DNA of 64,000 nucleotides from Glandiceps talaboti (taxonomy: Eukaryota; Hemichordata; Enteropneusta; Spengelidae), in assembly GCF_964340395.1 (NCBI RefSeq), contig NC_135567.1:3161609-3225608 (forward strand). The letters are read 5' to 3'. Positions 10,848 through 22,200 of the stretch are shown piece after piece (position 1 is the stretch's first letter; every line of letters starts with the position of its first letter). Below the pieces are notes generated by a model, which saw only the letters and a list, made by a program, of their open reading frames with translations, was not told the origin of the DNA and made no database searches. The position numbers and the translations under genes are program-made.

Positions 10848-12113
10848 GATTGACTATGAATAAGGCGGAAAAAGTCGTATTATCACTGGCAAGCAAAGGT
10901 AATGTAATAACATTTAGGTTGTCATTTGGAATATCTCCGATTACCTTGGGGTTGATTGGTTGCTGTTCAACGTTCATGTGACTGGGATTGACCAATCAGG
11001 TTACTCCATGCTGGGACTTTCTCTGACCACTGTCTTGCTGAAAATGATCTACCTTTACGGTGGGCGGAGACACTGAGCTCTGTAGAAATTGCCTCATATC
11101 GACCGACTCGACTAAGATTTAAACACTGAACACATCTAGTGACGATTTAACAAGACTTGGAAACGTTTTGATGATTCGTCTGCTGTTAATGCTATTGGAG
11201 AGTCAATTGTTTGTATGTAGTCTTTGATGTAAAGCCGCGCCAGGGTATATATTTCATACCGATATCGTTTAAAATACCAGAATGTTTTGTTTTGTTTTAA
11301 ATATTGGTGACGTCACGGTAACAAAAGACACTTCTATCCACACATTTCATATAACACAGTTTGTACAGCAAATACAGACAGAATTATTTCTGTACAAAAT
11401 GTTATCTTATGTTCGTTTACAACCAATTTAGAGAAAGTGTTTACTTTCAATTAAGTCTATAGATGTTCTATTTGTTTAATTTGTTCTATTTAATTTGTTG
11501 GAAAAACCAGTGACTTATAAGTCCGAAGGGGCTGGGCAGATGTATATCTGTATACGTATATTTATTGTAAAATATTGTAAATCTGCATGTCACTATAATA
11601 AACTACTATTATACTATACTTTCAATTAAGCAACACGATAAAACATAATTTATACAAAACATTGATTTTATCTCACACTGAACACAAATCATAATAACGG
11701 TCGGCTGGAATAAGGAATTTTCAAACAGAGAACATTCCATTTGTAATCACAGTGAGTTGAAATGTATTTTAAATGCATGCATGCTATCCGTGTCCTTATT
11801 TTACTAAACCCAATGTATAATAATATGTTATCAAACTTAATTTTCCCCAAACCAATACATTCTTGACCCATGGACGCTTTTTAAAATAAAAATTATTTTA
11901 TTACTACAATGAACTGTGTAGCTCGTTAGCACTTCTCGTCCAACCGTTATTATATAACGTCATCACCATGGTAACAACAAACAACCCACCTGAATTTTAT
12001 TGTACAAGGCATTTCTTTGATGTAGGCTGAGTTATCGTACAGAGACTTAGAATCTAAAATTGACCAGGATTCACTATTAGTAATATGGTTTCATTTTAAA
12101 ACGATGAACCTGT
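10848..12113. other. Intergenic sequence
   Basis: No gene seen. Positions 11220-11270 weakly resemble a LINE 3' tail (GTAAAGCCGCGCCAGGGTAT) but no coding part is present. Confidence 0.4.
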
Positions 12114-12114
12114 A

Positions 12115-12490
12115 TTAGGCCAAATAAGAAAAAAATAAAGTTGGTTGGTTCTGGGTACCCGACCCCACCTAGTTTTTCACCCCGACCCTAAACTCTCTTT
12201 TTTACGTATTTGAGAAAAATGATAATAAAATCATGAAAGTCTCGCAAGAAATAGTGGGTGTGGAAACTGACATCAACTTAAAAAGACAATATGAAACTAT
12301 TCTTCCAATCTGTAATGGCTGTACATCTGATACAGGAAGAAATAAACAACACAGCGACCATTTGAAAAACAATGGAAAACCGCAACTAGACACGCACATA
12401 TAAAAAAAAATATGACAAAATGAAAAATCTACCTACCCCACCTATTATAAAATTGAATGTAATCGGAACCACACATTTTTTACGCCTTAG
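12115..12490 (+). mobile_element. MITE-like family A, copy 1 (about 375 bp)
   Basis: The segment is bounded by TTAGGCC...GGTTC at the left and GGAACC...GCCTTAG at the right, an imperfect terminal inverted repeat of about 30 bp. The inside contains ACTGACATCAACTTAAAAAG, which recurs unchanged at 13830 and, inverted, near 58375. It has no coding capacity. The size, TIRs and copy number within the window fit a non-autonomous DNA transposon. Confidence 0.7.
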
Positions 12491-12536
12491 TGATTGTAGT
12501 CAACCGGGTGTAATCTACTATTGAATACAGTACTAT

Positions 12537-12883
12537 TTTAAAGTGGCCATGATATCGATTAGGTGTTATTTATTTTGAATTTCCAATTCATAAAACAGTA
12601 ATTATTTGTACTTATAACATCAATGTGAAACAGCACAGACCAAGTCTTTGTTTGTAAATCATCACATTGCAATATACTTATAAAGTGAAAAAAAAGGTTT
12701 GGTCTCGTATGTAAAATTTTAAACATTTTACACATGGTTAAGTGTATAGAATTATAAACAAAGACTGATTCAATGTTGTTTTACATTGATTTTTTAAGTA
12801 GGAAGCCATGATGAAATTGTTTGTCAATTAAAAAATTCCAAAATGAATACCCAATCCTCATCCATATGGCCACTTTAATGTCA
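12537..12883. mobile_element. MITE-like family B, palindromic element
   Basis: The two ends read TTAAAGTGGCCAT and ATGGCCACTTTAA, and the complementarity continues inward over most of the element. CAATGTGAAACAGCAC and AAGTCTTTGTTTGTAA in the left arm pair with TTATAAACAAAGACT and GTTGTTTTACATTG in the right arm. The whole of about 345 bp can fold into one imperfect hairpin. A partial inverted relative lies at 36555-36720. Confidence 0.7.
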
Positions 12884-13692
12884 TCCTTCATATTAACAAA
12901 CACTATGTTCTACAATAAATACAAAGTTACAATTACAGAGTCGTATGCATATTGTATATTTTGGCAATTGTTGACAGTTTCAGTAGGTCCAGAGAATGTA
13001 GTATTGATTTTGAATCTTTGACTGTATCTGTACACATGTAGTGTTAGGAAATATTCCTCTTACAAATATTCGTACATATTAAACATATTTTCTCAACGGT
13101 TCGTTTCAAAATCCCCATCAGTAAAAAGAAGAAAACAACAGAAAATGGGTAATACTAATACAAAATCAGACTGCTATGAAAATACCTTACCTGTTTTCTC
13201 TGTGCCACCTCGTAGTCGTCCTCAGCTTAATACTTGAGTCTCAAATCTCACCAACATGAGCCACGTCACCACAAACTGTTTCTCCATTTATTGGCTGTGA
13301 TACAGTGAATATTTGCATTCATAAACGTTGATGTATCGCTGAAGCCAACACCAATACAGTTATTTAATTCCCTTAAAATAACATGTTCACAGTAATTGTT
13401 GTTATTCAAATCTCGCAGACACACTCAAGAGATCCCTTTACGATATATTAAAAAATTATTTGTATCTAAATATGACAAATTATTTATCTCATTGCATTTG
13501 AAAGATATCTAATTTCTTAAGCATCTGGCGTCTGTAGAGGCAGGCAGAATGTATACTAACTGATTAAAGGACAGCTGTAACAACGTTCATTCGCTATGTA
13601 TGTTGTTTTATGTATTGTAATTACGTCTACATAGGAAACATTTTATCAAATCAGTTATGGCTTATTATCTTAATCCTAATAAAAATATTGGG
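12884..13692. other. Intergenic sequence
   Basis: No gene or repeat recognised. Confidence 0.45.
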
Positions 13693-13870
13693 TTTAGGCC
13701 TGAAATAAATGTTTGGTTCCGGTTATCAGACCCCACCTAGTTTTTCACGCCGACCCTACACTTTTTTAGTTATTAGAGAAAAAACAAAATAAAATCTCGA
13801 ACACTGTGAAGTCTTGTAGGAAACAGCAGATGTAGAAACTGACATCAACTTAAAAAGACAATATAATATT
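13693..13870 (+). mobile_element. MITE-like family A, copy 2 (truncated)
   Basis: It starts TTTAGGCCTGAAATAAATG and TTGGTTCCGG like copies 1 and 3 and contains ACTGACATCAACTTAAAAAG. It then diverges after about 180 bp, so the right end is missing. Confidence 0.68.
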
Positions 13871-14845
13871 TGAAAATTCGTTTTCAATCGTATGTGGTAG
13901 TACTTTCCATTTGTTTTTTCATTTATATCTCTAAGTATGTAATGTTATTCAGGAAGACTGTCTTGTAAAAAAATATTGATATTAGTACACATGGTACACT
14001 AGTTTATGGTGGGCAGACTAATAATAATTATCTTCCATTCACTTTTTTGAAGAATGGCGGTGACGATGATACTTGTTCAAGAACAGAGAATTTCTTTCAT
14101 GCTGAAAGTTATTCAAGTAGGGGGCCGAGAATACGCCAATTGTGTAGACTTGTTACCAGGAATCTAATAAAAAGAAGATAGAAAGGAGGAAACGGGGAGG
14201 CTGAGAAACATGAAGATGATTTTTTTTAAATATCAATTTTTAAAAAAATATGTTTTCATTATTCGAAATGTCCATGATTTTACTAATTTGCAGGGACTGT
14301 ATCACTTGTAACATTTGCTCTCACCATCTTAGTTCAGTCATCTCTTTATACTCGCACTATCAAATACTAAACTTTTCGGAATTTATACTACCTATTTTGT
14401 ATTATTTTAGTTGGCTATCTTCATCTCAAAATCCTTCTTTCATCATGTGTTATCATACCTTCAAGTGAGTAAATATCAGTAAATGTTGGTTAATAAGTCA
14501 TGTAGACTGTAGTTTTTGTTTACTGATGTCTATTACAACCACCAGCAATGTATTTTTTTACACTGCTGTTGAGTTTTATTCACCTGTTGGCTATGCTCTT
14601 CTTAGCCTGCGTGCTAACGATGTCCCTCTATGACATCACAAAATCCTGTGGTCTAGGTGGGATCGGCAATACCCGAAAACTCTCAAAGTAAATCCGAAGG
14701 GAACTGACTGAAAAAGGGTTATTTTAAGGTGTTTGCAGACGATTTTTTAAAGTTTTGAAACTAGAATACGTTTCACAAACATGTGGTCTAGCAAAATAGC
14801 AATAGTGAATGTAAGCATTTTGAATCACCTCTAATGTCATGTTGC
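13871..14845. other. Intergenic sequence
   Basis: No gene or recognised element seen. Confidence 0.4.
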
Positions 14846-15186
14846 ATAAGTGAAACACTAAGTCTACATCATTTTAGCTGTAATTTCCCATGAGTGAAAC
14901 ACCAAGCCTACATCATTTAGCTGTAATATCCCATGAGTGAAACACCAAGCCTACATCATTTAGCTGTAATGTCCCATGAGTGAAACACCAAGCCTACATC
15001 ATTTTAGCTGTAATGTCCATGAGTGAAACACCAAGCCTACATCATTTAGCTGTAATATCCCATGAGTGAAACACCAAGCCTACATCATTTTAGCTACAAT
15101 GTCACGTGAGTGAAACACCAAGCCTACATCATTTTAGCTGTAATGTCCCATGAGTAAAACACCAAGCCTACATCATTTTTGCTGTA
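14846..15186 (+). repeat. Minisatellite, about 44-bp unit, about 8 copies
   Basis: Repeated unit with core GAGTGAAACACCAAGCC and CATCATTTTAGCTGTAAT. Copies begin near 14848, 14892, 14936, 14979, 15024, 15066, 15109 and 15154. It lies just beyond the 3' end of the minus-strand paralogue. Confidence 0.88.
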
Positions 15187-15367
15187 TTATGCTTTATTTC
15201 TGAACTTTGGCCACTGGCACAAAGAAGTTTCAAACAAATATACATTGATAAAGCGGTATACACTTGTTACAAGGTGTTCCTTCCTATGGCAATGGCATAA
15301 AACCCCATTAACAGAAAGCTTTGAAGAATGGAAATTTAATCTAGAGTAATGGAGCGGAAGAATTGGG

Positions 15368-15490
15368 GGTACAGTACTTCAGAGCACTCTGTTTGAAAAG
15401 TGTTTGAGCACAGAATGCAGTCAATAATGTTATTTTTATTGTTTGGTGGTTCTCTTTCTTTTAATTTGGAATGTCAAGTGTTATATTGTA
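15368..15490 (+). repeat. Dispersed repeat shared with 44757-44850
   Basis: GTACTTCAGAGCACTCTGTT, GAAAAG, GGTGGTTCTCTTT, and AATGTCAAGTGTT occur in the same order and orientation as at 44757-44850. The two copies sit close to the two members of the paralogous gene pair but in opposite positions relative to transcription. Confidence 0.65.
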
Positions 15491-15545
15491 AGACAGATTC
15501 TGATTGGCTACTCCAAAGTACAAGGTTGGGGTCTAGAAAACCTAT

Positions 15546-15546
15546 G

Positions 15547-15582
<36 letters not shown>

Positions 15583-15583
15583 A
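15546..15583 (+). repeat. (TAG)n microsatellite
   Basis: About 12 uninterrupted TAG units. Confidence 0.9.
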
Positions 15584-15857
15584 AATTTATTTAAGAACAG
15601 GGCAGCCAGGAAACAACAAAAGCTGATTTCCACCTGCGCTCTGTTACCACAAACCAAAAAAAAATTACATACCACACAAAAAGAGATTACAAACAATGCG
15701 AAATGGTTTTGTGTCAGATGTATGTAAATATAATAAGTGCTCACAAAAGAACAAACGACAGGAAACATAACAGCCAAAAAATGCCATGTACACTACATCG
15801 GATTTTCATCAGACTGAAACTATATCTGACAAACAGTTATCTTCATTGCTTATAAGA

Positions 15858-16220
15858 TTAACGTAATGGAATTGTCTTATGTAACAGCATTAAACTCTTG
15901 ACTGCCATGTAGAGGACAAGAAGTGGATATAGATACTCTTCAAAATTACTGCCACTTCCAGTTACATTAAAAGAAAGCGGACGTACAAACAAATAGTATT
16001 TGCCAAAGTTAGAATCCTCTATCAGAGAATTCTCCAACCTGCAGCTAATGTCTTTGTTAACATGTGCTCTTGATAGAAGAATGCCCTTTGTTCCACAGAA
16101 TGAAACACCATACACTATGTAATGGTTGTTTGTCTCAAACCTGGACTCTTCTGCCATGGTTGTAAACTGGCATACCAGCTGTGGATATGCTCCATCCATA
16201 CTGATTTCTGAGAGCTTGTT
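15858..16220 (-). pseudogene. Terminal exon of the minus-strand paralogue (intact exon)
   Basis: On the minus strand an acceptor TGCTTTTCAG precedes 16220, and the exon runs 121 codons to a stop at 15858, phase 0. It starts NKLSEISMDGAYPQL and contains YIVYGVSFCGTKGILLSRAH. The plus-strand exon 54323-54679 is clearly homologous: it starts NKRDHTQMDRSYPQM and contains YVMYGISLCGTDGILLSRGH. It has the same phase and the same 7 codons before the internal Met. The exon itself has no break, but exon 3 of this copy is frameshifted, so the gene is called a probable pseudogene. The function of the family is not recognised; the Cys and aromatic residues conserved between copies suggest a folded domain. 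Confidence 0.68.
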
Positions 16221-16848
16221 CTGAAAAGCAGAAAAAAGTAGTAATGATAGCTACCTGCCTCTTTAATAAACTTATCACGGTAAAACAATAAATGTAATGT
16301 GAAAATCTCAATCAATAATAGATGATTTCAGTAAAAAAATGTTTAAGTACTCTCAGCAATTTTTTAACTTTTTTTTTAATTTCTGAAACTTTTTTTTATT
16401 TAAAAGATTTTTTTACTGTTTTTCATTTGGGTTGTACAAGAGAGTGAATAAAGATAAAGTTGATTGTTACAATCTCACTAAAAACAAAATTCTTTAATGC
16501 AGACATATATACACAATCATTCATTATCATTTGATACAAATACTTCACTTGTATGTGACTGAATGAATGTCATGATGTAAGAACATTTTGTTTGCAACAA
16601 ATACACTGGCACCTTGGTAAGCAGTGTCTTGCAAGGACCTGTTCTTACCATGTAATAGGTGTCACTTTGGCTTCCATTTTTCCCATGAGAGAGAGAGGGG
16701 TCTACATTGTTGGGTCACATGTCATAGTCTGTTCCCCAAACTGTGAAATTTGCCAAACTCAGAGCTAGCGACTGCTACTCAAAGGAGGCCGACCACCACT
16801 GATGTTTCATCTAGTGTCATAGACATTATTTTGTTTAAATTGGTATCC
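16221..16848 (-). other. Intron segment of the minus-strand paralogue
   Basis: No exon is assured. Around 16640-16740 the minus strand has a HGKNGSQSDTYYM reading before a GTAAGA donor, but the same segment has stops in all frames upstream. It may be a decayed counterpart of exon 6. Confidence 0.35.
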
Positions 16849-17826
16849 TGACACACAATGACTTTCCTGACACACAATGACTTTCCTGACACACGATGAC
16901 TTTCCTGACACACAATGACTTGCCTGACACACAATGACTTTCCTGACACACAGTGACTTTCCTGACACACAATGACTTTCCTGACACACAATGACTTTCC
17001 TGACACACAGTGACTTTCCTGACACACAGTGACTTTCCTGACACACAGTGACTTTCCTGACACACAATGACTTTCCTGACACACAGTGACTTTCCTGACA
17101 CACAGTGACTTTCCTGACACACAGTGACTTTCCTGACACACAGTGACTTTCCTGACACACAATGACTTTCCTGACACACGATGACTTTCCTGACACACAA
17201 TGACTTTCCTGACACACAATGACTTTCCTGACACACAATGACTTTCCTGACACACAATGACTTTCCTGACACACAGTGACTTTCCTGACACACAATGACT
17301 TTCCTGACACACAGTGACTTTCCTGACACACAATGACTTTCCTGACACACGATGACTTTCCTGACACACAATGACTTTCCTGACACACAGTGACTTTCCT
17401 GACACACAATGACTTTCCTGACACACGATGACTTTCCTGACACACAATGACTTTCCTGACACACAATGACTTTCCTGACACACAATGACTTTCCTGACAC
17501 ACAGTGACTTTCCTGACACACAATGACTTTCCTGACACACGATGACTTTCCTGACACACAATGACTTTCCTGACACACGATGACTTTCCTGACACATGAC
17601 TTTCCTGACACATGATGACTTGCCTGACACATGATAACTTGCCTGACACACCATGACTTTCCTGACACACGATGACTTTCCTGACACACGATGACTTTCC
17701 TGACACATGATGACTTGCCTGACACACGATGACTTGCCTGACACATGACTTGCCTGACACATGATAACTTGCCTGACACACCATGACTTTCCTGACACAC
17801 GATGACTTGCCTGACACATGATGAAT
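16849..17826 (-). repeat. Minisatellite, 19-bp unit, about 51 copies
   Basis: Unit CCTGACACACAATGACTTT with A/G variation at one position, plus a more diverged block with TTGCCTGACACATGA variants at 17590-17826. Since 19 is not a multiple of 3 and the unit lacks stops on the minus strand, all three minus frames stay open for about 350 codons. These ORFs are artefacts of the repeat. It lies in the intron between exons 5 and 7 of the minus-strand paralogue. Confidence 0.95.
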
Positions 17827-17829
17827 TGT

Positions 17830-18234
17830 CTGATAACAGACATGGTTTACAATGACCTCGCACAGCAAAGGTCAACATGTGGAATTATTAACGCTGGTTA
17901 ATTGGTCCTAGACCAACAGTTTGCATGAGGACCAGTAGTTTTAGAAATTTGCAGCAATCTGTTGGTCCTTACAACCAGCTAAGTTTGAATTTTGCAATCA
18001 ATGAATAATATTTATTTCATTTTGATTAATACATTTTGAATAAATAATTTTTGTTGTATATATTTAATTCTTGGTAGTATAGATCTTTTATTGCTTATAA
18101 ATCCAAATACACCAACACATCAAATTTCAGCTCAATTGGTCCAGTAGTTTTGGAGAAGATTTATAGCATTTTTTACAAAAAGTTCAATTTTTTGACCTAA
18201 TTTGCATATCAATGACCTGGTCATCTTGTCTTGA
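17830..18234. other. Unique sequence between two minisatellites
   Basis: AT-rich intron sequence with no exon seen. Confidence 0.4.
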
Positions 18235-18600
18235 ACAAATTTCTATCTACTCATCCCAAGACACCAACACCATCCCAAGACACCAACACAATGCCATAAA
18301 CACTAATTTCTATCTACTCATCCCAAGACACCAACACCATGCCATAAACACTAATTTCTATCTACTCATCCCAAGACACCAACACCAACACCATGCCATA
18401 AACACTAGTTTTTATCTACTCATCCCAAGACACCAACACCATGCCATAAACACTAATTTCTATCTACTCATCCCAAGACACCAACACCATGCCATAAACA
18501 CTAATTTCTATCTACTCATCCCAAGACACCAACACCATGCCATAAACACTAATTTCTATCTACTCATCCCAAGACACCAACACAATGCCATAAACACTAC
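18235..18600 (+). repeat. Minisatellite, 48-bp unit, about 7 copies
   Basis: Repeated unit containing TCCCAAGACACCAACACC and ATGCCATAAACACTA. The period of 48 keeps one plus-strand frame open as repeats of NFYLLIPRHQHHAINT, which is not taken as a gene. One copy has an extra CAACAC. Confidence 0.92.
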
Positions 18601-18668
18601 AGAACCTTATAGTCCAGTTGTGCTAAATATGAGTGTGAGAGATGGAAACATTAAAACTCAGCACATAC

Positions 18669-18813
18669 CTCGGGTACAGCTAGAACTCTCCAGTTTTTGT
18701 GACAATGTCTGTTGTCTTTCTGACAACCAATAAAAATCCTTAACTCGACATCACAGCAGACATTGTTTGTCAAATGGCACATTCTGAATTTCCGCTCTGT
18801 TTCCTTGTCAGTC
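18669..18813 (-). pseudogene. Exon 5 of the minus-strand paralogue (intact exon)
   Basis: On the minus strand the acceptor TTTTAATACAG precedes 18813 and the donor GTATGTG follows 18669. The exon is 145 nt, one base plus 48 codons, and open throughout. It contains RKFRMCHLTNNVCCDVELRI and ends RVLAVPE. The plus-strand exon 47035-47173 (1 base plus 46 codons) has RQFETCKEQRSVQCDVEVQV and ends KVLTTTE, with the same phases and donor type. This shared structure is good evidence that both are real exons of a duplicated gene. Function unknown; a Cys pair and an acidic CDVE motif are conserved. Confidence 0.68.
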
Positions 18814-19420
18814 CTGTATTAAAATCAAAGTATCTGATGATATTTCTCCTGAATTCATTAAGATTGCAGGGATGTAGGGGGGGGGGATTATCTTTTATAG
18901 GAAATTCTTGACATACATGTACTTCTACACTATATAAGTTAATTTGGTAATATGTCCAATGGTTTGTTAACTAAGATGTTTACATTGAAACATATATGTA
19001 CATTCTAAAGACATACACATTTACAAATGTTAACACTCTATACACACATATGTACCAGAGATTACTTGCACTGGTGTGCACACACACATACTAGTGGTAT
19101 TTTTACTGCAGTGCAGTACCGAAACATTAATGCACACATGTATGCAAATGATATGCAAATAAGGACAATGTTCACAAAATCGTGTATACGTACAGTATGA
19201 TTTTACGATTTTTATGAAAATTTGTCATTTCTGATAAGACAGTTGTAATAATAACATAACCCAATGCCACATGAGTTTAAGTGTGAATACTTGTGTTATT
19301 CGTGTTAGCTGTGTGTTCTGCTATATGCCTGTATGCAAATAATGGATTCAATAATCAATTCAAAATTAACAGTCTGTATTCTAGGCTAACTGAATATGTA
19401 AATCTCTGCTGCTAACTTAC
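18814..19420 (-). other. Intron of the minus-strand paralogue
   Basis: The counterpart of short exon 4 (46796-46846) could not be found here. Confidence 0.4.
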
Positions 19421-19604
19421 AATAATTTAAAATCTTTATAGCGGTAGGTTTTCCTCCTCAACTAGTATTGTATTCATGATCATCTTCAGCATGAAGCCTA
19501 AATTTTTCTCTGGTAGAATTTCATCTTGACAGATTGTCAGCCATTTTTGGATTAAGTTACACAGTGGCCATACCATATTTACTGGTATTTACACCGTCAA
19601 TAGT
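19421..19604 (-). pseudogene. Exon 3 of the minus-strand paralogue, with two frame breaks
   Basis: Homologous to plus-strand exon 45872-46059. After the acceptor CATCAACAG it reads TIDGVNTSKYGM (plus copy NIEGVHVPPKIL). It then shifts frame to CNLIQKWLTICQDEILPE and continues to NTILVEE. It shifts again to YRYKDFKLL before a perfect GTAAGT donor in the same phase as the plus copy (ending LQHRDYIIR). The exon is 184 nt against 188 nt, which fits two 2-bp losses. Both splice sites are preserved. This indicates a decaying gene, unless the indels are assembly errors. Confidence 0.6.
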
Positions 19605-19722
19605 CTGTTGATGAATACAAGTAATAAATACATCAATGACATTCCATATTTACTCGTACACCATCAATAGCCTGTTGATGAATGCAAGTAATAAATACAT
19701 CAATGACATTCTACAATTAGTT
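19587..19722 (-). repeat. Tandem duplication of about 68 bp across the exon 3 acceptor
   Basis: TTGATGAATACAAGTAATAA and ACATCAATGACATTC occur twice in direct order. The first copy includes the 5' end of exon 3 and its acceptor and the second lies upstream in the intron, so the acceptor region exists twice. Confidence 0.75.
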
Positions 19723-20064
19723 ATAGTAATTAGACATTATTCCCCGGTAATTTTTTTCATTATTAAAGCCAAGGAAAATATGAGTGCCCCAAGGGGTCTT
19801 TGTGATAACACCATTAGGTCAAGAGTATTTTCCAGTTAAATGAAGAAAAATATAAAAAATTACATAATTATACCAACACCAGTAATATAAAAAAAAATGG
19901 GGAAAGTAATGGTAACTTGGAACACTTTGACTAATATTTCATAGCAGAACCGGTGATGTACGGTAGACACGCGTTGTCATGACATCGATGCACATTGTGG
20001 TGACGTAGAATGACTAGAGTATGTATTCTATTTTTAAGTTCTAAATGGCTTGTGCACTGTATAA

Positions 20065-20288
20065 TAGGGAACTTGCAATCCAGACTGAGCATGCTCAGAC
20101 ACAAAGGACTATGGGATTATCTATGGTTATCGTAATACCTAATCTGGATCTAATAATAAAATAAACCTCCCACAAATGTCAGGGTAACTATGAATTGATT
20201 ATTTGTGGTTACAAACAATGTATCAATATTGTTTACAATACTAATTGATTAGTAATTATTATAACATTTCCCATGATGCAAGTTACCT
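20065..20288 (+). mobile_element. MITE-like family C, copy 1 (internally deleted right end)
   Basis: It starts AGGGAACTTGCAATCCAGAC and shares CAAAGGACTATGGGATTA, GGTAACTATGAATTGAT and CATTTCCCATGATGCAA with the copies at 42624 and 53804. The right TIR is altered: GCAAGTTACCTA stands in place of TTGCAAGTTCCCTA. Confidence 0.8.
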
Positions 20289-20333
20289 ACTCGCTGTACC
20301 AGAAATAGAATATTACTACCTAGGTGCATCAAT

Positions 20334-20640
20334 TAACACTGTGTGAAAAGGGCTGAATCCATCATGGATTCCTTTAGATTCTATGCTGGATACTGTAAGA
20401 ATCCAGCAGAATCCTGTGGTATATGTTATGGATTCTGTAGAGAATCCATCAACTATCCAATGGTGGATTCCCTTGGATATGGAACATTTAGAATCCATTG
20501 TTCTATCCAGTACTGGATTCTGCTGGATTCCGAAGAAAGTCATGAATGAATAGAAATGGAGGTCAATCCTTAAAATCAATATTAAAATAATGAATATTCA
20601 TATGTAAATGAGAATCCTTCTCAATATCCACTACTGGATT
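20334..20640 (+). repeat. GGATTC/GAATCC-rich repeat, copy 1
   Basis: Dense alternation of GGATTC and its complement GAATCC (for example AATCCAGCAGAATCC and GGATTCTGCTGGATTC). It starts with ACACTGTGTGAAA. A similar block at 34990-35232 ends in TTTCACACAGTGT, and both share TGGATATGGAACATTT. This is probably one dispersed family with terminal CACTGTGTGAAA, self-complementary internally. Confidence 0.65.
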
Positions 20641-21913
20641 CTGGCAATTAAATATTATCCCTATATTCATAAATATTCATATTAAGAGTCTCATTTCTGT
20701 CATAGATGGCAAGGGGTCTCTTTCATGGTTATGTGCATAGGCACGTCTGCTTGACATTTGAATAATAAAATATTGGGTTCATTCTCACTCTTCTTTAGAT
20801 CTAGTTTTTATCACCATATTCTTTCCAAATGGTAATCAATGACAGCGAGTTCCTTTATCCTGCAGGTAACTCTTTTACAACTATTTTATTCTCTGTATGT
20901 TTGTAGCTCACACTCAATGCAATCAACTATAACAACACTCACACAATATCACTAATTTACAAAAACTTGATAAACACAGGTAAGTTAAATTGAATTATAT
21001 TTATTACAAAAAAATTAAAAATAGCAAAAGACATTACACAATCAAAAGAGCTCGACCAATTTTTTTTCATCATTCCATTGTATTTAAACCTTGTACTTGC
21101 CATTTCGCAATATTTATAATTCTGAACAAAATACCTCAACATGCCTCACCCCGCTCGTACTCAAAGCAGTCCCGGTATGATCACTCACTAGTCGTGCTTG
21201 AATACAGAGTAATCTGGGACTCGATTCTGACAATTGTCTCTACTATTTGTTTAGAGTCAAGTCAGCAATATAGACTCGTGCACCGCCTATCGTATGTAAG
21301 CAGGGCTAACCACTGGCATGACCAGAGAGAACCTTTGCGGATTTACATGTAAAACGGGGAAAGATACGAAAAACATAATGCAAAGTTGTAATTATTTTAA
21401 TTATTTTTACTTGCCAAATATTTGCATTTTGGAAATGGCAAGACACGTTCATGTCTTTTTTTATATTGCTTGTTTGACGTCAATAGTGTCTTTTGAAAAG
21501 TGGCAGTTTACTTAAAGTCTTGTGGACTGATTTCCAATATGGTGTCAGTCATAATGCTCATTAACATATTAATCTTTTTTACAAATTACAAAAAAAAATC
21601 ATCAAAAATAGAAAAGAAGACGTGCTGACTTGAAATTAACAAATCTGAGTAAGCTACCCTCTGTGCATCAACACACCAGTTATCAAAGCAATCTGACAAG
21701 TAGTATATGAGGAGATGATGAAAATATCATTTTTGAAAAAAAATCATAAAAAATTAAAAAAGCACAGATCAACTTGGCATGAACAAATCTGAATAGCCTC
21801 ATCCCAGGGAACATGCACACCAAATATCGAAGTATTCTGGCCGTTACTTTCGGAGAAGATGGTGAAAATAAAAAAAGTTGACGGACACCTACGATTCACC
21901 TATACGTCTATAC
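20641..21913. other. Intergenic sequence
   Basis: No coding exon is recognised. Counterparts of exons 1 and 2 of the plus-strand gene were sought here on the minus strand and not found. Confidence 0.4.
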
Positions 21914-22200
21914 TCAGGCATGACTAACTAGAGCGATGGGATAAGGCCTCGAAGGCCTTTCTCTCGTTGAAGTTCCAACATATGTTCGCCTTTTCATTAA
22001 CTTTGAAGTTTTTGGACACTCTTTCAAACGTGCATTCAGTCTGTCTATAATGGCATTTAATTCACGTGTACGCCATTTCGGCCGCCACACATTCACTGTA
22101 CCATCCTCCTCTACTTCTTCATCGCTCATCAGTTCAGCTCTAACGTCCTTCCACACAGTCCTTTCCTCCTCAATCAGTTTTGCCTCTCGTCTTTCATCAT
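21914..22200 (-). CDS. Terminal exon of a minus-strand gene of unknown function
   Basis: On the minus strand the acceptor CTTTTCAAACAG precedes 22200. The exon is open from there to TGA at 21914, with a phase needing one base from the previous exon. It reads DERREAKLIEEERTVWKDVR, ELMSDEEVEEDGTVNVWRPK and WRTRELNAIIDRLNARLKEC, and ends in a basic, Ser/Pro-rich tail. An acidic MSDEE segment followed by a W-R-P-x-W-R and helical stretch is suggestive of a multicopy invertebrate family that I cannot name. It fits as exon 3 after 24544-24723 if the A|GTGTAA donor is used. No enzyme motif is present. Confidence 0.55.

Noticed and set aside
16779-17878. Three long minus-strand ORFs of about 350 codons
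   Set aside because: All arise from a stop-free 19-bp tandem repeat, with no start context or non-repeat coding sequence.
18212-18733. 173-codon plus-strand ORF
   Set aside because: Mostly the 48-bp minisatellite translated. A genuine minus-strand exon overlaps its 3' part.
19730-19860. Minus-strand reading SQRPLGALIFSLALIM as a counterpart of exon 2
   Set aside because: Similarity to the end of exon 2 is weak, and neither a proper acceptor nor a GT donor is present.
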